Positions 1 through 8,029 of a DNA stretch of 64,000 nt are shown here, one piece after another. The number at the start of each line of letters is the position of its first letter. Within the stretch, counting starts at the first letter, position 1. Origin of the DNA: Bacteroidales bacterium (GTDB lineage Bacteria > Bacteroidota > Bacteroidia > Bacteroidales > F082); assembly GCA_900769945.1 (NCBI GenBank), contig CAAGIO010000005.1, positions 97,710 to 161,709 on the forward strand, read 5' to 3'. Under the pieces are notes generated by a model that saw only the letters and a list, made by a program, of their open reading frames with translations, did no database searches and was not told where the DNA came from. A program made the translations under genes and the position numbers.

Positions 1-824
1 ATTAAACGAACTTGACCTAATTGCAAGGCGACGAAAATGCGCGCATGTTCACTCTCATTCCAGTTCTTAACGCTTTGTAGTGTCGTCTCATCTGCAATCT
101 CAACGTATTCTACTTCAAATTCTTTTATCTCAGAATATTTGTTTAGTGTGTATTGTTTCAACTCATCAGGACTCATGGTCTTGTATCTGGCTACGCTGTC
201 CTGTAACGTTTTGTAAATCAATGGTGCAACTGCTCTTTCGTCACTGCTAAGGCGCATGTTACGAGAGCTCATAGCAAGGCCATCTTCTTCTCGTACAATG
301 TCGCAAGGCACAATCTGGAGTTTGATGTTGTAGTCATTAACTAATTTGCGGATAATGGCTTGTTGTTGAAAATCTTTCTCTCCGAAATAGGCTCTGTCTG
401 GCTGCACAATATCGAAAAGTTTGCGTACTACAATGGCGACACCATTGAAATGTCCCGGCCTGCAAGCGCCTTCCATCACACGCTCAATCTCTCCAAAATC
501 GTAATGCTCCTCAACCTTTGTCGGATACATCTCTTCTACTGACGGCATGAAGACCGCATCGCATCCTGCACCGTCAAGCAACGCAACATCTTTCTCAGGT
601 GTACGCGGATATTTCTCAAGATCAACAGGATTATTGAACTGTACAGGGTTTACAAATACACTCGCAACCACTATATCGTTCTCTTTTTTTGCCCTCTTTA
701 TTAAAGAAAGATGACCGTTGTGCAGTGCTCCCATGGTAGGAACTAAGCCTACTGTATAACCTGAATCACGCTTTGACTTCAGAAATGATTGAAGATCAGC
801 AATATAGTTATAAACTTGAATCAT
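1..824 (-). CDS. panC: Pantoate--beta-alanine ligase (3' end cut by window edge)
   Basis: PanC condenses pantoate with beta-alanine using ATP to give pantothenate, the last step before CoA synthesis, in the cytoplasm. Reading the reverse strand from the ATG at 824 gives 274 codons without a stop before the window edge; the family is about 280 residues, so only a few C-terminal residues are missing. The adenylylation signature PTMGALHNGHLSLI sits at residues 29-42, including the HxGH-type motif, and a KMSKS-like MSSRN segment follows in the second half. A -7 box at 858-865 supports this start. CoaX, another CoA pathway enzyme, is at 50.6 kb. The identification is firm. Confidence 0.95.
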   Translation of the reverse strand, partial: MIQVYNYIADLQSFLKSKRDSGYTVGLVPTMGALHNGHLSLIKRAKKENDIVVASVFVNPVQFNNPVDLEKYPRTPEKDVALLDGAGCDAVFMPSVEEMYPTKVEEHYDFGEIERVMEGACRPGHFNGVAIVVRKLFDIVQPDRAYFGEKDFQQQAIIRKLVNDYNIKLQIVPCDIVREEDGLAMSSRNMRLSSDERAVAPLIYKTLQDSVARYKTMSPDELKQYTLNKYSEIKEFEVEYVEIADETTLQSVKNWNESEHARIFVALQLGQVRL

Positions 825-857
825 AACAAATATTTTTCTCTTTTTTGAAAAACCGCA

Positions 858-865
858 CAAATTTA
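858..865 (-). promoter_or_regulatory. -7 promoter element for panC
   Basis: Reverse-strand TAAATTTG matches the Bacteroidota TAnnTTTG -7 consensus. Predicted transcription start is near 851, about 27 bases before the panC ATG. Confidence 0.55.
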
Positions 866-906
866 CATAATTAGCAAATATAAATGTAAAATGTTTAAAA
901 ATTTCG

Positions 907-914
907 TATATTTG
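907..914 (+). promoter_or_regulatory. -7 promoter element for tRNA-Arg
   Basis: TATATTTG ends 11 bases before the first base of the tRNA, which fits TAnnTTTG placed for a start just upstream of the mature 5' end. Confidence 0.6.
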
Positions 915-925
915 CAGCGAATTAA

Positions 926-997
926 GCCCCGGTAGTTCAACGGATAGAATGGAAGTTTCCTAAACTTTAGATTTGGGTTCGATTCCCAGCTGGGGTA
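926..997 (+). tRNA. tRNA-Arg (anticodon CCU)
   Basis: A 72-nt cloverleaf. The acceptor stem pairs GCCCCGG with CTGGGGT (two G-U), the D arm is GTTC/GAAT, the anticodon stem is GAAGT/ACTTT around loop TTCCTAA (anticodon CCT in DNA), and the T arm is TTGGG/CCCAG with loop TTCGATT. It reads AGG codons. No CCA is encoded: CGA follows the discriminator A. It stands alone, with its own promoter and a strong terminator directly downstream. Confidence 0.93.
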
Positions 998-1007
998 CGA
1001 TTCTTTT

Positions 1008-1050
1008 AGGTTAAAATATTGTTAATCAATATTTTAACCTTTTTCTTTTT
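1008..1050 (+). terminator. Rho-independent terminator after tRNA-Arg
   Basis: A perfect 14-bp stem (1008-1021 with 1027-1040, loop TTAAT) is followed by TTTTCTTTTT. It starts 11 bases after the tRNA. Confidence 0.85.
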
Positions 1051-1317
1051 GTGCCTTTTTACAAAATAATGCTCATATCTTCTTGATTTACGCCATCGAA
1101 AACGTCTTTTTTTAGTTGAAAAAAGTGATATTTTTTCGTAGAAACTCCTTGTTTTTAGCGCGTAAAATCATTCCGAAAATGCCAGAAATATTTCTCTTTA
1201 TTTGTGAATAATGCCTCTTATCGAGCTATTTTCTTCTTGAATTGGAGCTTTTTTTGAGTCCGTCTGAAAATTTTTTTTATGAAAAGGGGAGGGGTTGCGA
1301 AAAAGATTATTAACACT
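1051..1317. other. AT-rich intergenic stretch, no gene seen
   Basis: About 270 bases with frequent stops in all frames. It holds homopolymer runs but no hairpin, tRNA-like fold or coding bias that I can support. Confidence 0.5.
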
Positions 1318-1827
1318 TTACAATTCGTATTCTCTCCAATCTTCGGCTGCGTATAAATAGTCTTCTTCTTGTGGAATTGAATAAGGCTTGGCACAGAATA
1401 CCTGTAAGGAATATTGTTGGAGTTGTAATTCCACCTTACGCATCGTTTGCTCTAATTTATTGGTTGTCAATTCACATTCCCATATCACAATAACCTGCCA
1501 TCCGTTATCTTCGAGTGTCTTCTTGTTTTTTCTGTCACGTTCTCTATTTCGATTAATTTTCTTTTCCCAGAAATCGCCGTTCTTCTTAGGCATTCTGAAC
1601 ATCTTGCAGCCTTCATGTCCATGCCAGAAACAACCATTTACGAAAATCGCTGTTCGATAACGGCGCATTACAATGTCTGGTTTCCCTGGCACGCCATTGA
1701 CATTCAATCGGTAACGATAACCATTTCTCCAAAGCCATTTTCGTACTAACAGCTCCGGCTTGGTGTCGCGGCTTTTGTTGTGTGACATACAAAGATGTCG
1801 TTGCTCTGGTGTGAGACGGTCGGGCAT
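1318..1827 (-). CDS. vsr: Very-short-patch repair endonuclease (Vsr family), orphan
   Basis: Vsr enzymes nick 5' of the T in T:G mismatches that arise when 5-methylcytosine deaminates, and normally partner a DNA cytosine methyltransferase. Family blocks are visible: DRLTPEQR at the start, KSRDTKPELLVRK, PGKPDIV (the Asp matches E. coli Asp51, the metal ligand), GCFWHGHEGC, FWEKKINRNRERD and VIWECEL. The residue that aligns with E. coli His64 is Asn here (FVNGCFW). I prefer the ATG at 1827 because family proteins begin near DRLTPEQ; an ATG at 1854 would add nine residues and lies only 5 bases from the predicted transcription start. No methyltransferase gene is adjacent. Identity is good; activity is uncertain. 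Confidence 0.88.
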   Translation of the reverse strand: MPDRLTPEQRHLCMSHNKSRDTKPELLVRKWLWRNGYRYRLNVNGVPGKPDIVMRRYRTAIFVNGCFWHGHEGCKMFRMPKKNGDFWEKKINRNRERDRKNKKTLEDNGWQVIVIWECELTTNKLEQTMRKVELQLQQYSLQVFCAKPYSIPQEEDYLYAAEDWREYEL

Positions 1828-1865
1828 AATGAGTTTGTTACTTCTTTTTAACAAAAGTGATGCTG

Positions 1866-1873
1866 CAAAGATA
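1866..1873 (-). promoter_or_regulatory. -7 promoter element for vsr
   Basis: Reverse-strand TATCTTTG fits TAnnTTTG; the predicted start is near 1859. Confidence 0.5.
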
Positions 1874-2041
1874 ACTTATTTCTTAATAATTATTAATCTA
1901 AACTTTTCTTTCGCTTGCTGAATGATATTAGTCTTGCTTTTATGTTAAAAGTGCGAAAGGTACTATTAAATAATATATTGATAATCAAGATGATTTTGGG
2001 GCTATAAGAGCTTGTTTGCGCAGACGTAATAAGGTTACATT

Positions 2042-2077
2042 AAATAAAAAACCTCGGCAGAAGACACTCTGTCGAGG
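2042..2077 (-). terminator. Terminator after the YeiH-type permease
   Basis: Reverse-strand stem CCTCGACAG/CTGCCGAGG (2069-2077 with 2052-2060, one G-U) with an 8-nt loop, followed by TTTTTTATTT. It lies about 27 bases after the stop of the upstream gene. Confidence 0.8.
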
Positions 2078-2103
2078 AATAAAATAACTAATGTGAAATA
2101 TAT

Positions 2104-3027
2104 CTAACCCATGAAGAACATAAACGTTCCAACGGCGATAATTATCCAGAGGAGTATTCCGAGCAGGAATGATTTCGCGCCGGCTTTTTTAAGGTCATCG
2201 AATGAGAATCCGCTACCTATTAGGAAGAGGGCGACAACCATGCCGCGCCGGCCGAGGAAGGATAATTCCTTATATATTGGAGCACCTTGTGGAATGAAAC
2301 CGGCAATGAGTATTGCGATGATGAAGTAGAGGATAAACCACGGAATCTTTACTTTGCCTTTCACGGCGTCGTTTTTCCTGTTGAGGAAGAGGATAAGGAA
2401 AGACAGCGGAATAATCCATAGTGTCCTTGCGAGTTTGACGGCTACTGCCACCTCTAATGCGTCGTTACCGTATGCTGCGCCTGCTCCCACCACCGATGAT
2501 GTGTCGTGAATCGCTATCGCAGACCAATATCCGAAGTTTATCTCGCTCATATTCAACGCATGACCAATAGGAGGGAAGATAAACAACGCAATGGCATTCA
2601 ACACAAACACTACTGTTAACGCAAATGAAATCTGGTTGTCTTTGGCATTAATTATTGGTGACACGGCCGCAATAGCACTTCCTCCACATATTGCAGTGCC
2701 GGAGCTGATGAGGATAGTGGTGTTCTTATCTACTTTCAGGAGTTTGCCGAGAAGCATTCCAAAGAGGAACACTAAGAAAACTGAACACGCAGTAAGGACT
2801 ATTCCCTTTGACGAAACCTCGATGACTTGTTTCAGGCTCATGCCAAATCCCATGAGGACAACACTATATTGAAGTAATGGTGATGAGTATTTTTTAAAGT
2901 CGAAGGGTTTCTCGATTTTGAGGAAAGCAAATAAGATACCGCAAAATAACGCCATTGGGGCTGTAACAAAAGGCATCATGCAAAGGAGTGGAACTAATAA
3001 ATAAAGAAAAGATAATTTCTTTTTCAT
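2104..3027 (-). CDS. YeiH family (UPF0324) membrane protein, putative anion exporter
   Basis: A polytopic inner-membrane protein of about 307 residues with some ten hydrophobic helices. Family-typical segments include the N-terminal PFVTAPMALFCGILFAF, the glycine-rich SSGTAICGGSAIAAVSPI, AIHDTSSVVGAGAAYG, LARTLWIIPL and FLIGSGFS near the end. The family is often named putative sulfate exporter, but the substrate is not settled. An ATG at 3057 would add ten residues, but it lies upstream of a -7 box at 3047-3054, so the start at 3027 is the one a transcript from that promoter would contain. The gene appears monocistronic, with a terminator downstream. Confidence 0.88.
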   Translation of the reverse strand: MKKKLSFLYLLVPLLCMMPFVTAPMALFCGILFAFLKIEKPFDFKKYSSPLLQYSVVLMGFGMSLKQVIEVSSKGIVLTACSVFLVFLFGMLLGKLLKVDKNTTILISSGTAICGGSAIAAVSPIINAKDNQISFALTVVFVLNAIALFIFPPIGHALNMSEINFGYWSAIAIHDTSSVVGAGAAYGNDALEVAVAVKLARTLWIIPLSFLILFLNRKNDAVKGKVKIPWFILYFIIAILIAGFIPQGAPIYKELSFLGRRGMVVALFLIGSGFSFDDLKKAGAKSFLLGILLWIIIAVGTFMFFMG

Positions 3028-3046
3028 ATAATGAATTTTTAGCGTG

Positions 3047-3054
3047 CAAAAATA
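3047..3054 (-). promoter_or_regulatory. -7 promoter element deciding the start of the YeiH-type gene
   Basis: Reverse-strand TATTTTTG. The start of transcription near 3040 excludes the upstream ATG at 3057 and favours 3027. Confidence 0.55.
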
Positions 3055-3132
3055 CAAAAATATGTACCGCCTTTGAAGATTGATAGTATATTTTTTTAAT
3101 GTGTTATTTCTGATACTTAAAGTGTTAGTAAT

Positions 3133-3172
3133 AACAGACTGCGGGGCGCATATATGCGCCCCGCAGTCTGTT
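3133..3172 (-). terminator. 40-bp perfect palindrome, probable terminator
   Basis: An 18-bp GC-rich arm (3133-3150), TATA, and the exact reverse complement (3155-3172). Because TATA is self-complementary, all 40 bases form one palindrome. It begins 23 bases after the stop of the amidase gene and has weak T tracts on either side, so it may act in both directions. Confidence 0.7.
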
Positions 3173-3194
3173 TTCTGTTTATTTGTTGTGAATA

Positions 3195-4274
3195 TTATTT
3201 AACTTTCACCATCTCTATTGGCTGGTCCTTCACTGCATCTAACGGACCGGATTGGTATTTCACCTTCTTAAAGTCGATGCTGTTGAGGTCGAAACAGCGT
3301 ATGTTGCTGTTATACATTGTCCTATAATAGATGCGGCGATTCGCAATATCCGATGCCACAGTCCATTGTGTTGCACTTGGTATGTCGGGAACCGGTTGTC
3401 CTTCAGCAAATTGTATTCCTGTCGGGATGTCAAAATTATTTAAGATATGGAAGGCTTGGACTACGGCTTTTGTCGTTGTCTCTTGTCGTGGGGCTGTGGC
3501 TTGGAAGAATGCTGCGCGCACAAACCTTGAAGGTGGTGTCATATCGCCGGGAATGCCGTGCATGCCACCGCCACCGCCGAATGCTGTCAACTCTAAATCC
3601 CCGACCTTGCGCTGTGTGATGGGTCCGGAGAACAGGTTGACATAATTGTTCAGGTTGGTGATGTGCCAATCGAATGAGGGAGAATTGGTTAGTACTCCAA
3701 GAGTGTTCTCATAAAACACTATCTCTTTGTTGATGATTTCTAACACCACTTGTCTGCCGCTCTCTTCGGTGATGCGCCAATGCACTGTCGATCCTCTTGG
3801 GTCGATGGTAACAATATGTATCCCTCCAATGGCTGCCTTTATCTCATCGATGCTCTTGAAATTACTTAGCATCCAAGATACTAATTGAAGGTCGCTCACC
3901 GTCGTCTCTTTCTTGTCAGCAGAATAAGCCTCGTACTCACCGTAAGCCGGGAAATAGAACAATCCTGCCGATAAACCCGCCTCGTTGATGCCTTCAACAA
4001 CAAACTCTGCTTGTTGAACTGCAAGGCCTACATAACCGTAACGCGCAGTGAACAGCATGCCGTCCTTCTCTCCGCTTGGAGTGAATGAGCGTTGTGAATA
4101 GCCTCGTGGCACAATAGCGTACTTGCTCTCTAAATCGTTGCCTGCCCACTCGATAGTGCGTGCCGCCACTGTCGAGCCGTCTGTCGTCTTCAACGTGATG
4201 CCTGTGCAAGCCACCGCCTTCGTCGTAATTAACGTCATTAACATAATGACTGCGAATATACTTCTTGCTTTCAT
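3195..4274 (-). CDS. Exported linear amide C-N hydrolase (choloylglycine hydrolase family)
   Basis: An Ntn hydrolase of the bile salt hydrolase / penicillin V acylase family, 359 residues. A signal peptide (residues 1-22, ending KAVA) is followed directly by CTGITL, so signal peptidase cleavage would itself expose the nucleophile Cys23. Other family marks are ARTIEW (Arg39), LTNSPSFDWHITNLNNY (Asn197) and DMTPPSRFVR (Arg250). The family cleaves amide bonds in conjugated bile acids, penicillin V or acyl-homoserine lactones; the substrate cannot be told from sequence alone. It is expected in the periplasm. It is apparently monocistronic, followed by the 40-bp palindrome. Family assignment is firm. 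Confidence 0.92.
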   Translation of the reverse strand: MKARSIFAVIMLMTLITTKAVACTGITLKTTDGSTVAARTIEWAGNDLESKYAIVPRGYSQRSFTPSGEKDGMLFTARYGYVGLAVQQAEFVVEGINEAGLSAGLFYFPAYGEYEAYSADKKETTVSDLQLVSWMLSNFKSIDEIKAAIGGIHIVTIDPRGSTVHWRITEESGRQVVLEIINKEIVFYENTLGVLTNSPSFDWHITNLNNYVNLFSGPITQRKVGDLELTAFGGGGGMHGIPGDMTPPSRFVRAAFFQATAPRQETTTKAVVQAFHILNNFDIPTGIQFAEGQPVPDIPSATQWTVASDIANRRIYYRTMYNSNIRCFDLNSIDFKKVKYQSGPLDAVKDQPIEMVKVK

Positions 4275-4354
4275 GATATTATAAGTTTATGTTTATGCTT
4301 TTTAACAATTGTTCTTTTTGTTCTGTTCAATGATTGTACTTTTTTAACGAAATG

Positions 4355-4891
4355 TTATTGATAGTGTTTCAAATATATCTCGTTCTTGATTTTTGAGATG
4401 TATGATTCTGTTTGTTCCGGCTCGCTGTTTGTTCCAAGAATCCAGAGCGGCAGGCCTTCTCCTCCTTTGATGTATGGCGGCTGTATATATTCCTTGTCGA
4501 GGATAGTGAACCCGTTTCGTAAATAGAAATTTATCCGTCTCTCGGTCAACTCATCGCTAATAGGCTCTGACTCAAGCAGTAACGCTTTAGGAGATGTGAG
4601 CCTCTTTAACTCGGAAAGCGTCTTCTCCCCAATTTTCTGGTTTCTCATCTCTGGAAAGACAGCAAGATATTCAATATAGTAAAACTTGTCGAGGTCCCAA
4701 TAGACTAATAATCCGGAGAGCTTGCCATCGTTGATAATTGCGTTGAACGACATAATGTCGGAGCTCTCTAATAGAGAGAATATTTTTTCATTTTCTCTTC
4801 TTTCGTTTTTTGGAAATGATTTCTCAAAAAGCTCAATCAAAGGCGCTAAATATTGGTCTTGCGTGGATTTTATTCTTGATAAGTATAACAT
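4355..4891 (-). CDS. GNAT family N-acetyltransferase
   Basis: 178 residues with the GNAT core. A beta strand FYYIEYLAVFPEMRNQ leads into the acetyl-CoA pyrophosphate loop QKIGEKTLSEL, a slightly degenerate Q/RxxGxG/A. A later segment, RRINFYLRNGFTILD, corresponds to motif B with the usual YxxxGF arrangement. The acceptor is unknown. It lies downstream of the ATP synthase operon on the same strand, but a terminator at 4901-4934 separates them and the gene starts only 10 bases after it, so expression may depend on read-through. I saw no convincing -7 box in that gap. Confidence 0.85.
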   Translation of the reverse strand: MLYLSRIKSTQDQYLAPLIELFEKSFPKNERRENEKIFSLLESSDIMSFNAIINDGKLSGLLVYWDLDKFYYIEYLAVFPEMRNQKIGEKTLSELKRLTSPKALLLESEPISDELTERRINFYLRNGFTILDKEYIQPPYIKGGEGLPLWILGTNSEPEQTESYISKIKNEIYLKHYQ

Positions 4892-4900
4892 ATTGAAAAC

Positions 4901-4934
4901 TATTAAAAAGTAGAGACACGAGATGTGCCTCTAC
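4901..4934 (-). terminator. Terminator of the ATP synthase operon
   Basis: Reverse-strand stem GTAGAGGCAC/GTGTCTCTAC (4925-4934 with 4910-4919, one G-U), loop ATCTC, followed by TTTTTAATAG. Confidence 0.8.
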
Positions 4935-4959
4935 ATTGATGTAAAAGATTAATGTGCTA

Positions 4960-5853
4960 TTATAAAGCGTCTGCACCGCTAACGATTTCAATAATCTCGT
5001 TAGTGATTGTTGATTGGCGTGCTTTGTTGTACGAACGGTTAAGTTCCTTAAGCAATTCGCTTGCATTATCAGTTGCCTTTGTCATTGAAACCATTCTTGC
5101 TCCATGTTCTGAGGTGAAGCTGTCAAGAAGTATTTTATAGACTTGCAGTTTCAATGACTTAGGAATCAGCGAGTTCAGTATTTCTTCTTTAGAAGGTTGG
5201 AAGATATATTCTATCTCACTTGTGGAATGATTATCATCATTAGACTCTTCTGATACTATTGGCAGGAATTGTTCATGAACCATTATCTGGCTGCCGGCGT
5301 TTTTAAACTGATTGTAAATAAATATGATACGGTCATATTTCTCATTTGAGAAGTCGCTCATCAGTCGTTCTGCAAAAGGAAGAATATTGTCATACGAAAG
5401 GTTGTCAAGAAGGGAGTTCTCGTTGCCTATCGTTGTTATCTTCTTGAATTTCAGTGCTTCCTCTACTTTTTTGCTTATGCACAAGATATCGACATTGCCT
5501 TTTTCGAGTTGTATGCGGCATTCATCATTGACGAAACGAATCGTCTCGCGAATGATGTTTCCGTTGAAGATTCCGCATAATCCCTTGTTTGATGCCACGG
5601 GAATAATGAGAATCTTCTCGTCTTCGGCATTATCTTTATGTTTTTTAGCATAAACGCTTTCCGATGATGTGAGCAAAGAAGAAGACAGGTCCTGCATTAT
5701 CTCCTTCAGCTTTGAGGCATAAGGGCGTAGCGATGTTATTGCAGACTGTGATTTACGTAGTTTCGATGCGGATACCATCTTCATTGCTGATGTTATCTGC
5801 ATTGTAGAGTTCACAGAGTTGATTCTTGTTCTGACTTCTTTGAGGTTTGCCAT
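4960..5853 (-). CDS. atpG: ATP synthase F1 subunit gamma
   Basis: The central rotor shaft of F1, which links the c-ring to conformational change in the alpha/beta hexamer. The 297-residue protein opens with MANLKEVRTRINSV and ITSAMKMVSASKLRK, the conserved N-terminal coiled-coil helix, and ends with GARMVSMTKATDNASELL and the C-terminal helix RSYNKARQSTITNEIIEI. It is the last gene of the operon, 5 bases after atpA, and is followed by a terminator. Length is typical. Very secure. Confidence 0.97.
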   Translation of the reverse strand: MANLKEVRTRINSVNSTMQITSAMKMVSASKLRKSQSAITSLRPYASKLKEIMQDLSSSLLTSSESVYAKKHKDNAEDEKILIIPVASNKGLCGIFNGNIIRETIRFVNDECRIQLEKGNVDILCISKKVEEALKFKKITTIGNENSLLDNLSYDNILPFAERLMSDFSNEKYDRIIFIYNQFKNAGSQIMVHEQFLPIVSEESNDDNHSTSEIEYIFQPSKEEILNSLIPKSLKLQVYKILLDSFTSEHGARMVSMTKATDNASELLKELNRSYNKARQSTITNEIIEIVSGADAL

Positions 5854-5858
5854 ATTAT

Positions 5859-7448
5859 TTATTGTTTATTTATCATCGTTGATACGACGTCTTCTGCGGT
5901 GTCTTTCAACACCTTAGTTATTTCGTCGTTGTATTGTCCGGCTTTCAGGGCGTCCATAACGTCTTTATGAGTGCTGTTCAACACGTCGAGGTATTTTGTT
6001 TGGAACTCTGCTATTTGGTTTGTCTGGAGTTTTCTTAAAAGGTTGTTTACTCCGCAGAATATTATAGCGATTTCCTCTTCCACTTTTAAAGGAGAAGACT
6101 GTGGTTGGATAAGTATCTGCACATTACGTCGTCCTTTGTCGAGCACTGCTTGTGTTGCTGGGTCGAGGTCGGAGCCGAACTTGGAGAATGCTTCCAACTC
6201 GCGGAATTGTGCTTGGTCAAGTTTAAGTGTTCCAGCGACTTTCTTCATTGACTTTATCTGTGCTTTACCACCGACGCGGGACACTGAGATACCGACATTG
6301 ATAGCAGGTCTGATACCGGCGTTGAATAGGTTTGTCTCAAGGAATATCTGTCCGTCGGTGATAGAGATGACGTTTGTCGGGATATATGCCGAGACGTCGC
6401 CTGCTTGTGTCTCAATGATAGGGAGAGCAGTGAGTGAGCCGCCGCCTTTTACCTTTCCTTTCAGGCATTCTGGCAGGTCGTTCATCTTAGCTGCTATTTC
6501 ATCATTGTTGATAATCTTAGCTGCTCTTTCGAGGAGGCGGGAGTGCAGATAGAACACGTCGCCGGGATATGCTTCACGTCCTGGTGGGCGGCGGAGAAGC
6601 AGAGAGACCTCCCTATAAGCTACAGCCTGTTTCGACAGGTCGTCATAAATGATAAGGGCGGCTCTGCCCGTGTCTCTGAAATATTCGCCTATGGCTGCTC
6701 CAGCGAAAGGTGCGTAATACTGCATTGCAGCAGCGTCAGATGCTGTAGCGGCAACGACTATTGTGTATGGCAGCGCGCCGTGGTCTTCAAGGTTCTGCAC
6801 TATGTTTGCCACTGTCGAGCCTTTCTGTCCGATAGCAACATAAATACAATACACCGGTTCGCCTTTCTCGTAGAACTCCTTCTGGTTGATGATGGTGTCT
6901 ATCGCTATCGCGGTCTTTCCTGTCTGGCGGTCGCCGATGATAAGCTCGCGTTGCCCTCTTCCTATAGGAATCATCGCATCGACAGCCTTGATGCCGGTCT
7001 GTAACGGCTCATCGACGGGCTTGCGGAATATTACTCCCGGAGCCTTGCGCTCGAGAGGCATATCCACCGTCTCTCCCTTTATCTCACCCTTGCCATCGAT
7101 AGGGTTCCCCAAGGTGTCGATGACACGGCCGAGCAGTCCCTCTCCAACCTTTACAGAGGCGATACGGTGGGTACATACTACTGTGTCACCCTCGTTGATG
7201 TCGCTGGCATCGTCAAGAAGCACCACACCCACGTTGTCTTCCTCGAGGTTCAGCACTATTCCCATCACACCGTTCTTCTCGAACTCGACAAGCTCGCCCG
7301 CTTCTGCGTCCCTCATGCCATAAACTCGCGCAACACCGTCTCCGACGTTTAGCACTGTTCCCTTGACATCTAACGACGACTTGTTATCAAAGTTGGTCAG
7401 CTCATCAAGAAGTATTGCTGATATCTCAGCGGGTTTTATTGTTCCCAT
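5859..7448 (-). CDS. atpA: ATP synthase F1 subunit alpha
   Basis: The non-catalytic nucleotide-binding subunit of the F1 hexamer, 529 residues. The P-loop GDRQTGKT is at residues 172-179. Other hallmarks are GLLGRVIDTLGNPIDG, the arginine-finger region SVSRVGGKAQIKSMKKVAG, LLLRRPPGREAYPGDVFYLHSRLLERAA and GGGSLTALPIIETQAGDVSAYIPTNVISITDGQI. It sits between atpH (12-base gap) and atpG (5-base gap), so it is clearly co-transcribed. The partner beta subunit gene is not in this window. Confidence 0.97.
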   Translation of the reverse strand: MGTIKPAEISAILLDELTNFDNKSSLDVKGTVLNVGDGVARVYGMRDAEAGELVEFEKNGVMGIVLNLEEDNVGVVLLDDASDINEGDTVVCTHRIASVKVGEGLLGRVIDTLGNPIDGKGEIKGETVDMPLERKAPGVIFRKPVDEPLQTGIKAVDAMIPIGRGQRELIIGDRQTGKTAIAIDTIINQKEFYEKGEPVYCIYVAIGQKGSTVANIVQNLEDHGALPYTIVVAATASDAAAMQYYAPFAGAAIGEYFRDTGRAALIIYDDLSKQAVAYREVSLLLRRPPGREAYPGDVFYLHSRLLERAAKIINNDEIAAKMNDLPECLKGKVKGGGSLTALPIIETQAGDVSAYIPTNVISITDGQIFLETNLFNAGIRPAINVGISVSRVGGKAQIKSMKKVAGTLKLDQAQFRELEAFSKFGSDLDPATQAVLDKGRRNVQILIQPQSSPLKVEEEIAIIFCGVNNLLRKLQTNQIAEFQTKYLDVLNSTHKDVMDALKAGQYNDEITKVLKDTAEDVVSTMINKQ

Positions 7449-7460
7449 ATCTTTTTTTGT

Positions 7461-8018
7461 TTAATATCCTTTGACGTATAAGTTGTTTGTAAATACCCTC
7501 TCCAAATTCTTTAATTTGGTCTTTATGCTGGCATCATATTGGTAATCAAGATAGTTGATGATGAATCCGCCTATGATTCCTTTGTCAATCTTGTTTTTCA
7601 CCCTTACCTCTCCTTTGGTGCGTCCATCTACAAAGTGTAAGAGCTTACGCTGCGTCTCCTCGTCAATCTCGACTGCCGTTGTTATTGTCACAATAGCTAT
7701 GTTATTGTGTTCCAGATATAACTCTCTGTATGACTCGAAAATATCGCTAAAGATTTCGGTGCGTTTCTTCTCAATTATCATCTCCATGAACTTGATGGAG
7801 TTTTCGGATATCTTGCCTCCAAAAATCTTTCTTACTATATTGTTCTTGTGTGTTGTTGAAATAAACGGCTCCGATAGTATGTAACGCAACTCGCGGTTCT
7901 CTTTGAGAGTGTCGGTGACAAGCTCAAGGTCGGCAAGCCCTTCGTCAGCCATATTGTTGTTGATGGCGAAATCAAGGAATGCCTTGGCATAACGGCGTAC
8001 TAATAGGGTGTCTTTCAT
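7461..8018 (-). CDS. atpH: ATP synthase F1 subunit delta
   Basis: Peripheral stator subunit that joins the top of the F1 hexamer to subunit b. 185 residues with the usual OSCP/delta layout: an N-terminal helical bundle beginning LLVRRYAKAFLDFA, and a C-terminal region with VDGRTKGEVRVKNKIDKGIIGGFIINY, matching the family's GKVRVRxxVDPxLIGGFxI pattern. It lies 11 bases after atpF and 12 bases before atpA. Sequence conservation in this family is low, but position and length make the call secure. Confidence 0.94.
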   Translation of the reverse strand: MKDTLLVRRYAKAFLDFAINNNMADEGLADLELVTDTLKENRELRYILSEPFISTTHKNNIVRKIFGGKISENSIKFMEMIIEKKRTEIFSDIFESYRELYLEHNNIAIVTITTAVEIDEETQRKLLHFVDGRTKGEVRVKNKIDKGIIGGFIINYLDYQYDASIKTKLKNLERVFTNNLYVKGY

Positions 8019-8029
8019 ACTATCTTTAT

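Noticed and set aside
5971..7352. Long antisense frames opposite atpA and other conserved genes
   Set aside because: They lie fully inside strongly conserved coding genes and encode nothing recognisable; they are reading-frame shadows.
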